Assembly (NCBI RefSeq): GCF_004366815.1
Contig: NZ_SORI01000002.1
Coordinates: forward strand, 62,001 to 126,000
Length of the DNA stretch: 64,000 nucleotides
Source: Aminivibrio pyruvatiphilus
GTDB taxonomy: Bacteria; Synergistota; Synergistia; Synergistales; Aminobacteriaceae
Direction: 5' to 3'
Of this stretch, positions 49,937 to 58,794 are shown piece by piece; positions within the stretch are counted from its first letter, which is position 1, and each line of letters starts with the position of its first letter. The notes under the pieces were generated by a model. The model worked only from the letters and a program-made list of their open reading frames with translations, was not told the DNA's origin and did not search any database. Made by a program: the position numbers and the translations under genes.

Positions 49937-49991
49937 TTCCGGCGATCCGGCACAATTCCCGATGGGTGAAGGGAATCCCGGATCGCCGGAA
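49937..49991 (-). promoter_or_regulatory. Large nested hairpin between dctP and dctQ (second system)
   Basis: Outer stem TTCCGGCGATCCGG (49937-49950) / CCGGATCGCCGGAA (49978-49991), 14 bp and perfect. An inner ATTCCC / GGGAAT stem lies at 49955-49976. There is no T-run, so it should stabilise the dctP mRNA end, not end transcription. Confidence 0.7.
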
Positions 49992-50007
49992 GTTTCTGGT
50001 GTAAGGG

Positions 50008-50988
50008 CTACTTTCTGCCGGTGGCCGTCAGAATCTTGTCCAGCATTTCGCCGTACTTGTCCCTGTATTTCTCGTAGACGGGAGCGACGGCCTGCCTGAA
50101 GGGTTCCTTGTCGGGGCGGGTGAAGACGACGCCCTGGTCTTCGCACTGCTTCATTTCTTCCGCGTCGAGACTCCTCTGGTTGTCGTAGGAGAACCGGCTG
50201 ACCTTCTTCGCCTCTTCGATAAAGATGGCTTTGTCTTCGGCCGGAATGGAGCTCCAGAGCTTGTTGGACATGATGAGCACGCCGGGCATGTACATGTACC
50301 CCACGAGGGCCGCCGTCTTGGTGAGCTCGTAGTATTTCTGGGTGATCATGTGGGTGAGGGTTCCCTCGCATCCGTCGATGGTGCCGAGCTGCCACGCGGA
50401 ATAGACGTCGTTGAAGCCCATGGGAACGGCGCTGGCGCCCATGGCGTTGATGGTGTCGATCATCTCGGCGGAGTTGACGACCCTGAGCTTCATTCCCTTG
50501 AGATCGTCGGGATGGTTCACGGGCCTGGGGGGGAAGAGGTGGCGGAATCCGCTCTCAAACCAGCCGACGACCACGAGGTTCCTTTTCGCAAGGCTTTCCG
50601 CGAATTCTTCACCGATAGGTCCGTGCAGCACTTCATAGGCTTCCTCGGAATCGTTGAAAAGGAAGGGGAGGTTCAGGACGCCGATCTTGGGGCTGTAGGA
50701 CGTCAGGAGCGACCCCGTGGCCATGACCATGTCCCTGGTTCCCAGCTGGCAGCCCTCGATGAGCTGGTTCTGCTTGCCGTACAGGTCAGAATGGTACACC
50801 TCGAGCACGTAGCGGTTGTTGGTCGCCTCGGCGATCTGCTTCCCCCACATTTCAAGGTACACCTGGTAGGGGAACTGGGCGTTTCCGCTGTGCCCCACCT
50901 TGATCACCCTGGGAGCTGCAAATGCGGTTGAAGCGGTCAAAAGAACGCAGAGCAGAATTACGGTCCCGAACAGTCTTTTCCCTTTCAC
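50008..50988 (-). CDS. dctP: TRAP transporter substrate-binding protein DctP (second system)
   Basis: 326 aa from a GTG at 50988 with AAGGAGG nine bases before it. Signal peptide KGKRLFGTVILLCVLLTASTAFAA. The mature part has KVGHSGNAQFPYQVYLEMWGKQIAEATNNRYVLEVYHSDLYGKQNQLIEGCQLGTRDMVMATGSL and LKGMKLRVVNSAEMIDTINAMGASAVPMGFNDVYSAWQLGTIDG, with the carboxylate-binding Arg of MKLRV. First transport gene after the RraA-like gene 2. Confidence 0.94.
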   Translation of the reverse strand: MKGKRLFGTVILLCVLLTASTAFAAPRVIKVGHSGNAQFPYQVYLEMWGKQIAEATNNRYVLEVYHSDLYGKQNQLIEGCQLGTRDMVMATGSLLTSYSPKIGVLNLPFLFNDSEEAYEVLHGPIGEEFAESLAKRNLVVVGWFESGFRHLFPPRPVNHPDDLKGMKLRVVNSAEMIDTINAMGASAVPMGFNDVYSAWQLGTIDGCEGTLTHMITQKYYELTKTAALVGYMYMPGVLIMSNKLWSSIPAEDKAIFIEEAKKVSRFSYDNQRSLDAEEMKQCEDQGVVFTRPDKEPFRQAVAPVYEKYRDKYGEMLDKILTATGRK

Positions 50989-51093
50989 TGAAATAGCCTC
51001 CTTCTGTAAATCCGGATTTTTGGGAACCATACTCATTTCTGCCGTATGTTTCGGCGGAAATGAAGAAAAACAGGAATAGATTCCTGGAAAAAC

Positions 51094-51762
51094 CTACTTT
51101 TTCATGCCCACACTTTCAGGAACTCCGTCCAGCTTGAGCAGGCTGTAGAGGGTTTCCCCTTTTTCAATCCTCTCCCTTATTTCCTTTTCCTTTTTGACCA
51201 CGGCGCGGCTTTTTTCCAGTATCTCCTCCGCTTTTCCCGACGGGATGACCACGATGCCGTCGGCGTCGCCCACGACAAGATCTCCCGGAAGGACAGGCAC
51301 ATTTCCGCAGGAAATCGGGACATTGACGGATCCCGGCGAGGCCTTGAAGCCTCCCTGGGGAGAGACCGCCCGGGCAAAAACGGGCAGGGGGGACGCAGCC
51401 AGCTCCTGGCAGTCACGGACGCCTCCGTCGAGGATAATTCCGCCCAGCTGCTTCTGCCGGGCCATCTGGTTCATAAGACCGCCCCACAGGCCGGTGTCAT
51501 ATATTCCGCCGGCGTCGATGACGAGGACGTCGCCCGGCCTGGCCATTTCCAGGGCGACATGGATGGCAAGGTTGTCGGCCCGGTAGGTCTGCACGGTCAG
51601 TGCGGGACCGCAGAGTCTCATGTCGGGGTTCATGGGCTTGATCATCCAGGACATGCACCCGAACCGTCCGCGGGCATCCCCGATGTTGGCCACGGGAATG
51701 TTCCGGTAGCTCTCGATTATTTCCTTCGGTATCACGTCGCAGCAGGGATTCACTACAAACAC
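51094..51762 (-). CDS. RraA-like / HMG-CHA aldolase family protein, copy 2
   Basis: 222 aa from a GTG at 51762 with GAGGTGA upstream. Core motifs: VANIGDARGRFGCM, GPALTVQTYRADNLAIHVALEMARPGDVLVIDAGG, GLMNQMARQKQLGGIILDGGVRDCQEL (the catalytic Arg-Asp pair in GGVRD) and LPGDLVVGDADGIVVIP. It is closer to the 4-carboxy-4-hydroxy-2-oxoadipate aldolase branch. It heads the TRAP operon and faces the divergent LysR gene. The two RraA-like copies at either end of one transporter operon may act on successive or stereoisomeric substrates. Confidence 0.86.
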   Translation of the reverse strand: MFVVNPCCDVIPKEIIESYRNIPVANIGDARGRFGCMSWMIKPMNPDMRLCGPALTVQTYRADNLAIHVALEMARPGDVLVIDAGGIYDTGLWGGLMNQMARQKQLGGIILDGGVRDCQELAASPLPVFARAVSPQGGFKASPGSVNVPISCGNVPVLPGDLVVGDADGIVVIPSGKAEEILEKSRAVVKKEKEIRERIEKGETLYSLLKLDGVPESVGMKK

Positions 51763-51859
51763 ATCGGTTCACCTCGGTCTCGAAAAAAAGAACATTTCGT
51801 TTTGATTTCCGAGCGCATGCAGTTCGGCAAAAGAACTATACTGCAAAACAGCAAGTTCG

Positions 51860-51885
51860 TATAACAAAGATTTTCGTTATATAAT
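51860..51885 (+). promoter_or_regulatory. LysR-type promoter/operator between the TRAP operon and the LysR gene
   Basis: TATAACAAAGATTTTCGTTATA (dyad arms TATAAC and GTTATA, 51860-51881) has the T-N11-A character of LysR sites. It overlaps a perfect TATAAT (51880-51885) that would serve the LysR gene, a classical autoregulated divergent arrangement. The surrounding region is very AT-rich. Confidence 0.6.
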
Positions 51886-51917
51886 ATTTAGCAAATAAAT
51901 ATCTTGGGGGGGAAAGA

Positions 51918-52805
51918 ATGCTCTCCACAGGGACGGAAACCTTTCTGGCCATTATAGAAAGCGGAAGCCTGAGCAGGGCCGCGGAACAGCTTCGGATCAC
52001 CCAGTCCACGGTGAGCCTCAGGCTGAAAAACCTGGAAAGCGAGCTGGGGTGCACTCTCATCGACAGACGAAGGGGAGAGCGGAGTATAGAACTGACCCCT
52101 GCGGGCAAGGCCTACCTACATTTTGCGGAGCAGATGAGGGATATTGCCCAGGACATGGACACGGAGGAGCTTTCAGGAGGTTCGCTGAAGATCGGCGGGG
52201 TGGATAGTGCCCACGTTTTTCTGCTTTCCCCGGTCTTCAGGTCGCTGATAACCCACACTCCCCCGGTCAAAATTATCCTGGAAACCCACCAGAGCTGGCA
52301 GATCCAGGATCTTGTGGAAAGGCGGCAGCTGGACGCGGGATTCGCCATTTCGGTGGAGCGTTCGCCGAACATCGTTGTCCAACAGCTTATCCGGGAGGAA
52401 TATTTCCTTATGCGGCTTCCGAGAGAAGGTGAAAGCAGCGAAAAAAAAGTGGACGCACGGACACTCGATCCTCTCGAGGAACTGCACATCAACTGGGGAA
52501 GCAGCTACATGCTGTGGCACGACCAGATCTGGAATCCTCTGAAGACTGTGAACATCCAGCTCGATACCGTCGCGTGCATCACCCGTATGCTTTTTTCACC
52601 CAAGCAGTGGGCCATCGTGGCATCCTCGGTGAAGGAGCATTACGGTGACCGGTACCTCTTCCAGCGTCTTGATCCGCCGCCCCCGCCCAGGCCCCTTCAT
52701 CTTCTTGTCCACCGCCATCCGCCCCTGCGGGCGGTAAGGGGGCTGAAAATACTCCGGGAAATACTCGGCGAAGTATTTCCCGGCATGGTTTCTCTTTCGG
52801 CATGA
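51918..52805 (+). CDS. LysR-family transcriptional regulator
   Basis: 295-aa LysR protein. The N-terminal helix-turn-helix (residues ~1-60) reads ETFLAIIESGSLSRAAEQLRITQSTVSLRLKNLESELGCTLIDRRRGERSIELTPAG. The C-terminal effector domain has two lobes (SLKIGGVDSAHVFLLSPVFRSL, later MLWHDQIWNPLKTVNIQLDTVACITRML). It is divergent from the RraA-TRAP operon and most likely controls it in response to the imported acid. The ATG is preceded by GGGGGGGAAAGA. Confidence 0.93.
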   Translation: MLSTGTETFLAIIESGSLSRAAEQLRITQSTVSLRLKNLESELGCTLIDRRRGERSIELTPAGKAYLHFAEQMRDIAQDMDTEELSGGSLKIGGVDSAHVFLLSPVFRSLITHTPPVKIILETHQSWQIQDLVERRQLDAGFAISVERSPNIVVQQLIREEYFLMRLPREGESSEKKVDARTLDPLEELHINWGSSYMLWHDQIWNPLKTVNIQLDTVACITRMLFSPKQWAIVASSVKEHYGDRYLFQRLDPPPPPRPLHLLVHRHPPLRAVRGLKILREILGEVFPGMVSLSA

Positions 52806-52819
52806 ACTGAAGGTTTTTT

Positions 52820-55711
52820 TCAGAGGTCCGTCCCAATTTCCGCCAGCAAGGTCTCCATCTGGCGGCTGAAGGTGCCGTGAAGTTCCCGGATCTTTTCTCC
52901 GTCGGAATCCTCGAGAGCCCGCTGGAGATCCCTTGCGGTTTCGTGAAGGGCCGTCGCACCGATGCTGCCTGAACTGCTTTTCACCTTGTGGACCATCTTT
53001 GCGGCGTCATCGTACTGCCCCGCTTCCACCAAGGCGGCGAGATCCCTGACAAGGGTGCCGTTTTCCCGGGCGTATTCGGACAGCACAGTTTTGTAGAGGG
53101 CTTCGTTGCTGCCCATGAACTTGAGCCCCATGGCCCTGTCAAGAATGCCTTTTTCCTTCGGCAGGTGCAGCGGCCGGGTCCCGGCCGTTTCAACCACCTT
53201 CCTGACGAAGCCCTCGGGGTCGAAGGGCTTGCTGATGTAGTCGGTTATGCCGTGCTGTTCGCACTTCTCCCTGACCCCGTCCACCACGTCTGCCGTGAGG
53301 GCGATGATGGGAACTGCGGGGGCGGTTTCCTTGATCCTGAGTGACGCGTCGTACCCGTTGAGGACGGGCATGTGAAGGTCCATGAGAACAAGGCGTATCT
53401 CCCCGAAGTGTTCCCGGAAGGCCGCCACGCCCTTTTCGCCATCATCCGCGAGGATAATTGAGAACCCTTCCTGTTCAAGCAGGGATTTCGCGATGAGCTG
53501 GTTTGTTTTGTTGTCCTCCACCACGAGGATGGTTCCGAGAGATGTTTTCATTTCTTCCTCTGCCACCTGTTCTTTCTTGTCCTGGGATTCGCCTCCGACC
53601 GAGGAGACGGCCTTCAGCTTGAATATTTCCTGTATGGCATTGAAGAGGACTGATTGTATGACCGGCTTGCCCACGGCCATTTCAATTCCGTGCTCTTCCG
53701 TCCTGTCGAAGAGATCTTCCCGCATCATGGGGAGCAGAAGGATGACCGCCGGCATTTTGACGATCCTCGGATTGTCCCTCATTTTGTCCACGAAGCTGAA
53801 GGCCTTTTCCTCCGGCGTTTCGTAGTCGATGATGAGAAGGTCGAAGGGCTTGGAGAACTTGTCGTTCGCCGTTTCGAGCATGCTCCGGGCGCTGGCCTCC
53901 GATGTGGTGATCTCGCACTCCATGCCGAAGGAGCTGAGATAGGAATCGATCAGGTTCATGTTGGCTCCGGTCTTCTCCAGGACGAGGGTCTTGATGTTCC
54001 TGAAGTAGGAAGAGGATATCCTTTTCCGGTGCTCTTCCTCGTTTGCGGCGTCGACTTCCAGCTCCACCTGGATGATGAAGGTGGTTCCCCTGCCTTCGGA
54101 ACTGTAGACCTGGATCTCGCCGCCCATCATGTCCAGCAGGTTCTTCACGATGGCCAGCCCGAGGCCGGTGCCGCCGAAACGCCTGTTGATGCTGGCGTCC
54201 CCCTGGGAGAAAGGCTCGAAGAGCCTGTTCGCCTGCTCCTCCGTCATGCCGATGCCCGTGTCCTCGATGGTGAAGAGCAGAAGGCAGGTTGAGGCCTTCC
54301 GGGCCTTCATCCGGACATCGAAGGAGATGGTTCCCGATTCGGTGAACTTGGCGGCGTTGTTGATGAGGTTAATGAGGATCTGCTCGATGCGCCTTGAGTC
54401 ACCGAAAAAGAAGTTCGGCAGCCTGGGGTCCTTGGTGAGGCTGAAGCCGATCCTCTGCTCCTCTATCTTGTAGGAGACGATGTCGATGACGTTCTGGAGC
54501 ACGTTGTCGATGTTGAAGGCAATATGTTCCAGCTCCACCTTCCCGGCCTCGATCTTCGAGAAGTCGAGGATGTCGTTGATGATGCTCAGCATGGTGTTCG
54601 ACGACTGAATGATCCGGTCCACGTACATCTTCTGGGTCGGCGCCAGTTCGCTCTTTTTCAGGAGATAGGCCATGCCGTTGATGGCGTTCAGCGGTGTCCT
54701 CACTTCGTGGGACATGCGGGCCATGAAGCCCGATTTCACGTTGTTCGCCGCTTCGGCCTCCAGCTTGGCCTTCTCCAGGTCTTCCTGGATTTTCACCCTG
54801 CGGGCCGCCTCCCGTTTCAATATCCAAACCCAGCAGAGAGACACGAGCAGAATGAGGAAGACAGCAGAGCCTGCAATGAGCAAATTCCTGATGAGAGGGC
54901 CGTAGTCCGTTTCAGTCCCCAGGTCGATCCATTTCGCGTTGATGGCCAACCGTTCTTCCTGGGTTATGGAGGCCAGGGTCTTGTCCAGGACGGAGACCAG
55001 CTCGGGCCAGTCCTTTCTTACGGCGAAATGGAGGGAGAGCTGCTTTTCCGCCTCGAAGGCCACGAACTTGAGGTTGGTGAGCCCCGTGGATTTAATGAGG
55101 AAATGGGTGGTGGCCAGATTTCCTACAAAGGCGGTTTCCGTGCCGTTGGCCACCGAGGTGAGGGCCGTCTCCACCGAATCGTAGAGGCTGAGGTTGATGG
55201 CCGGGTGGCCGATGAGGTAGCTGTGGTGGGAACTGTTCCTCTGGACGGCCACGGTCTTCCCGTACAGGTCCTCTATGTCGTTGATGTCCGTCTGGGAGGT
55301 TCGCGTGACGATGACTCTCTTGAAGTTGTAGTACGGCCGGGAGAAGAGGAAATAGCGCTCCCGCTCAGGAGTCTGGGATATGGAGGGAAGCACGTCCAGA
55401 TCCCCTTCCAGGGCCTTCGAGTAGGCCTCCGGCCAGGTGAGTCCTTTCGCCGCCTCGAACCGGACACCGAGCTTCCCTTCCATGATCCTGACATACTCCG
55501 CGGCGATTCCCTTGTAGCCGCCGTCTGAATCAATAAACTCGAAAGGGACGAAGGAAGGGTCCACCCCCATACGGATAACTTTGTGCTGCTCCAGGAAAGC
55601 TTTTTCTGCTTCCGAAAGAACAAGCTCCTGTGCAAACGCGGCGGACGCAAGAAAGAAACACAGAAGGAAAAGGGCAATCACCGCTGCCCTTGCAGGTCCG
55701 GATAGTCTCAT
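52820..55711 (-). CDS. BvgS-like hybrid sensor histidine kinase
   Basis: 963 aa from the ATG at 55711 (an upstream frame is non-coding in appearance and overlaps the next gene). Order of domains: signal/N-terminal helix; periplasmic type 3 solute-binding domain (~30-270; KVIRMGVDPSFVPFEFIDSDGGYKGIAAEYVRIM); membrane helix (~280-305; LLIAGSAVFLILLVSLCWVW); HisKA with H335 in MSHEVRTPLN; HATPase (ILINLINNAAKF, DTGIGM, FGGTGLGLAI); a degenerate receiver (~600-720); a true receiver with D778 (LVLMDLHMP); and an Hpt domain with H908 (VHKVKSSSGS). It probably senses an amino acid or small ligand and feeds a phosphorelay. No dedicated DNA-binding regulator is adjacent. Confidence 0.92.
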   Translation of the reverse strand: MRLSGPARAAVIALFLLCFFLASAAFAQELVLSEAEKAFLEQHKVIRMGVDPSFVPFEFIDSDGGYKGIAAEYVRIMEGKLGVRFEAAKGLTWPEAYSKALEGDLDVLPSISQTPERERYFLFSRPYYNFKRVIVTRTSQTDINDIEDLYGKTVAVQRNSSHHSYLIGHPAINLSLYDSVETALTSVANGTETAFVGNLATTHFLIKSTGLTNLKFVAFEAEKQLSLHFAVRKDWPELVSVLDKTLASITQEERLAINAKWIDLGTETDYGPLIRNLLIAGSAVFLILLVSLCWVWILKREAARRVKIQEDLEKAKLEAEAANNVKSGFMARMSHEVRTPLNAINGMAYLLKKSELAPTQKMYVDRIIQSSNTMLSIINDILDFSKIEAGKVELEHIAFNIDNVLQNVIDIVSYKIEEQRIGFSLTKDPRLPNFFFGDSRRIEQILINLINNAAKFTESGTISFDVRMKARKASTCLLLFTIEDTGIGMTEEQANRLFEPFSQGDASINRRFGGTGLGLAIVKNLLDMMGGEIQVYSSEGRGTTFIIQVELEVDAANEEEHRKRISSSYFRNIKTLVLEKTGANMNLIDSYLSSFGMECEITTSEASARSMLETANDKFSKPFDLLIIDYETPEEKAFSFVDKMRDNPRIVKMPAVILLLPMMREDLFDRTEEHGIEMAVGKPVIQSVLFNAIQEIFKLKAVSSVGGESQDKKEQVAEEEMKTSLGTILVVEDNKTNQLIAKSLLEQEGFSIILADDGEKGVAAFREHFGEIRLVLMDLHMPVLNGYDASLRIKETAPAVPIIALTADVVDGVREKCEQHGITDYISKPFDPEGFVRKVVETAGTRPLHLPKEKGILDRAMGLKFMGSNEALYKTVLSEYARENGTLVRDLAALVEAGQYDDAAKMVHKVKSSSGSIGATALHETARDLQRALEDSDGEKIRELHGTFSRQMETLLAEIGTDL

Positions 55712-55713
55712 GG

Positions 55714-58209
55714 TCAAACGCCCCTTTCCGGTTGAGGTTCCGCCGGGTTTGTCTCCCCGAGCAGTTCCAGCGCGGCTTCGGGCGAAACGGGCCTGCTGAA
55801 GAGATAGCCCTGCATCAGGTCGCACCTGTGCCGCTCCAGGTAGCGCTTCTGTTCTTCCAGCTCCACGCCTTCGGCGACCACGAGGCGGCCGAGCCGGTGT
55901 CCCATGGAGATGATGTCGCCGGTTATGGCTGCCTCCGGGGGAAGGTGGACGAGCTTGTCGATGAAGTGCCTGTCGATCTTGAGATAGTTCACATTCAGCT
56001 CCCTTGCACGGAACAGGGACGAATAGCCGGTGCCGAAATCGTCCATGGCCACTGAGACGCCCCTTTTCTGCAGCTCGCCCAGCTTGCGGTTGATCAGGTC
56101 GAAGTTGTCCGCCAGGAGTGATTCGGTGACTTCCAGACAGATCCGGGAGGGAGCGGTTTCCTTCTCTTCGAGGAGACCGAAGAAGTCGTCGAGAAATGCG
56201 TCCCTCACCAGCTCTATGGCGGACACGTTGACCGACACGTAGACATCGTCATGGCCCGCCCTGCGGACTTCTTCGAGAAAATCGCAGGCCAGCCCAGTGA
56301 TCTTCCGTCCGAGGGGAACGACGAGCTGGAGTTCCTCCGCCAGGGGAATGAATTCCAGGGGAGACACGGGACCGAGCCTGGGACTCCTCATGCGGGCCAG
56401 GGCTTCAAATCCCTTGATCCTGCCCGTCCACAGGTCAACGATGGGCTGGAATTCAGCGTAAATGTCCCGGCTCCCCTCGTTTCCAAGGGTTTCGAGCAGC
56501 TCTTCCTTGATGTCCTTTTCCCGCTTCGCCCTTTCCTCCAGCTCCTTTTCAAAGGGACAGACCTGGAAGGCTCCCTTCCGGGCGGCATATTCCGCGGCGA
56601 TGGACGCGTTCCGGAGGATGGCGTCACCATCCCGGCATGTTTCATCCAGCCGGAGGATGCCGATGCCGCAGCCTGCGGCGTGGATGAGCTGGATCCCGGA
56701 GAGAGCGGAGATTATGGAGTCGCAGAGGCGGGCCGCTTCGCCGGCATCCGTGGAGTTCTTCAGGTAGAAGGCCATCCGTTCAGGTGAAATCTGGAAGAGC
56801 TTCCTTTCATCGGTGGCCAGGGCAAGGAGCCGGGTCGCCGCTTCCCTGACGATCTGTTCGCTGAAGGCGTAGCCGTAGGAGAGGCTCAGGGCGTTGAGGC
56901 GGTTCAGGTCCACCAGCACAACGGTCCGGTCCGCCTCCCCCGCGTCCCTGGCCAGGATTTTTTCTAAAAAGGCCCGGTTGTACAGGCCGGTCAGAATATC
57001 GTGTTCGCCCATAAACTGCAGCTGCCGTTCATATTCCCTGCGGCTCGAAATGTCGATGATGATCCCTTCAAGAGCCTCCACGTTGCCGTCGTGGTCGTAG
57101 ACCCCTTGCCCAATCTCCAGCACCCATTTCCGGACCCCCGACGCGGCAGTAATCTCGTATTCTTCGTGGATGGGGCGTTTTTCCGGAAGGAAGCGCTCCC
57201 ACTTCCGCCAGAGTTCTTCCCTGTATTCGGGGGCGATGAGTTCGTTGAAGGAGAGGTCCCTGTTCCCGACGAGGCTGTCGGGGCCATAGCCCGAAAGTTC
57301 GCGGCATCCGTCCGAGACGAACTCCATGGTCCAGTCCCTGTCGTATCTGCACCGGTAGGCCATGCCCGGGAGGTTGGAGAGGAGGACGGACTTGCTCCGC
57401 TCGCTTTCCCTCAGGGCTATCTCGGCCGTCTTCCGGGCCGTGATGTCCTGCATCAGGCTGATGTGACCGTTTCCGCCAGCATCGCCGAGCCGCAGCCCGG
57501 CCACGGTCATATCCACCCAGACCACGGACCCGTCCGGTCTGATGTACCGCTTTTCCATGGAATAGCTCTTGATCTCCCCGGCTTGAAGGGCGGCGTAATA
57601 CTCCAGGTTTTTTTCCACATCATCCGGATGGGTTATCCGGGCCCATCCGAGGCCGAGGAGGTCCTCCCTGGTCCTGCCCGTTATTTTTTCAAGCGCGGGG
57701 TTGATGATAGGGGGAAGGTCTTCCCCGGGACGGAAGGGATCCTTGCTGAAGGAGAGGGAAATACCGATGGGAGACTGTTCGAGGATGGTCTGAAGCAGGG
57801 TGGTGCTTTTCTTCAGTCGTTCCTCGACCAGCCGCTGCATTCTGTTCAGTTCGAGATGGGTTTCCACCCTGACCCTGAGGGATTCAAGGTTGACGGGTTT
57901 CCGGATGTAATCCTCCGCACCCAGTTTCAGGCCCCGGATTTCCTTGTCGAGCTCGTCGTAATTGGTCAGGATAAGAAAGGGAGTCTTCACGGGGGGTTTT
58001 CCGGCTTTCAGCTTCTCGAGGAGCTGGAAGCCGTCCATGTTGGGCATGTGGAGGTCCAGGATGACGAGATCGAGATCGGGGTGCGTTTCGATCACCTGGA
58101 GGGCCTCGATGCCGTCGCAGGCGGTGAGGATTTCAAAATCGGCCAGCATGTTCCCGATAACCATGCGGTCTGTGGATGAGTCGTCGACGATCAGAATCTG
58201 TGCGCCCAT
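55714..58209 (-). CDS. Receiver-PAS-PAS-degenerate GGDEF-EAL protein, probable c-di-GMP phosphodiesterase
   Basis: 831 aa from the ATG at 58209 with GGGGAG before it. REC domain ~1-125 with D52 (LVILDLHMP); two PAS domains (~145-270 and ~280-405); a GGDEF-like domain ~420-560 in which the signature is replaced (SPERMAF around E477), so it cannot make c-di-GMP; and an EAL domain ~575-815. The EAL domain is intact: E602 in GFEALAR, then NVSAIEL, CLEVTES, MDDFGTGYSS, LKIDRHF and AEGVELEE. It should hydrolyse c-di-GMP to pGpG under phosphorylation and PAS control. The stop at 55714 abuts the hybrid kinase start at 55711, so the two are coupled and the kinase may phosphorylate it. Confidence 0.92.
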   Translation of the reverse strand: MGAQILIVDDSSTDRMVIGNMLADFEILTACDGIEALQVIETHPDLDLVILDLHMPNMDGFQLLEKLKAGKPPVKTPFLILTNYDELDKEIRGLKLGAEDYIRKPVNLESLRVRVETHLELNRMQRLVEERLKKSTTLLQTILEQSPIGISLSFSKDPFRPGEDLPPIINPALEKITGRTREDLLGLGWARITHPDDVEKNLEYYAALQAGEIKSYSMEKRYIRPDGSVVWVDMTVAGLRLGDAGGNGHISLMQDITARKTAEIALRESERSKSVLLSNLPGMAYRCRYDRDWTMEFVSDGCRELSGYGPDSLVGNRDLSFNELIAPEYREELWRKWERFLPEKRPIHEEYEITAASGVRKWVLEIGQGVYDHDGNVEALEGIIIDISSRREYERQLQFMGEHDILTGLYNRAFLEKILARDAGEADRTVVLVDLNRLNALSLSYGYAFSEQIVREAATRLLALATDERKLFQISPERMAFYLKNSTDAGEAARLCDSIISALSGIQLIHAAGCGIGILRLDETCRDGDAILRNASIAAEYAARKGAFQVCPFEKELEERAKREKDIKEELLETLGNEGSRDIYAEFQPIVDLWTGRIKGFEALARMRSPRLGPVSPLEFIPLAEELQLVVPLGRKITGLACDFLEEVRRAGHDDVYVSVNVSAIELVRDAFLDDFFGLLEEKETAPSRICLEVTESLLADNFDLINRKLGELQKRGVSVAMDDFGTGYSSLFRARELNVNYLKIDRHFIDKLVHLPPEAAITGDIISMGHRLGRLVVAEGVELEEQKRYLERHRCDLMQGYLFSRPVSPEAALELLGETNPAEPQPERGV

Positions 58210-58416
58210 TGATATCTCCCCTTTGTGCGTCTGCCAGGCATATTCATTCATGGGAAGCGACAGCGAAGCCCGTTGTGCGCTGGGGACACCGGTTCAGAAA
58301 AAAGTCACGTCAAGGGAAACGTTTTCCTTCGTCCGGCCGAAAGCCGGACTGCCCCGGAAGGAAAAGTCCCTCAATGTCAGTCTACTGCAAATCAGCCATC
58401 CGGTCCACACGGAAAA

Positions 58417-58779
58417 TCAGGCATCCTCATCCTCTCCGTCATCGTCCTGAAAAAGCTCCATTTCCTCCTCCCGGGCCAGGTAGTCAACTCCGGCGAGAGA
58501 TTCCACGTGGTGCCGTAGTTCGTGGATCACCGTTTCCTCGATCTCTTCCTCCCACTCGTCCGCGGAAGCCCCCTCCAGCGCCTCGGCAAAACTGCCGTAA
58601 TAGAGCAGGACCAGGCTGCCGAGATCGGGGTCCTCGACATATTCCCCCAGAATGAGGGCATCCCCGTCCTCCTTCGTTTCCGGTCGGACGAGGATCCCCC
58701 CGTTGAGCTGCCGGAACAGTTCCGGCGGAAGAGATTCCAGAACGGCGTCGATCGTTTTCCTGAAGCGGCGGATGTTCAT
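58417..58779 (-). CDS. Small metallopeptidase-like (zincin) protein
   Basis: 120-aa protein with the zinc motif H86-E87-L-R-H90 (VIHELRHHVESLAG), followed by an acidic tail (EEEMELFQDDDGEDEDA). It belongs to the small zincin/DUF1025-type family, whose members are cytosolic and of unknown substrate. It lies between the EAL and HD-GYP genes on the same strand and may be co-transcribed, but no direct link to signalling is evident. Confidence 0.82.
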   Translation of the reverse strand: MNIRRFRKTIDAVLESLPPELFRQLNGGILVRPETKEDGDALILGEYVEDPDLGSLVLLYYGSFAEALEGASADEWEEEIEETVIHELRHHVESLAGVDYLAREEEMELFQDDDGEDEDA

Positions 58780-58794
58780 GCTTCCACCTTCCTG

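Noticed and set aside
55880-58180. Active diguanylate cyclase in the GGDEF-EAL protein
   Set aside because: The GGDEF signature residues are absent (SPERMAF at the position), so only a regulatory role is plausible for that domain.
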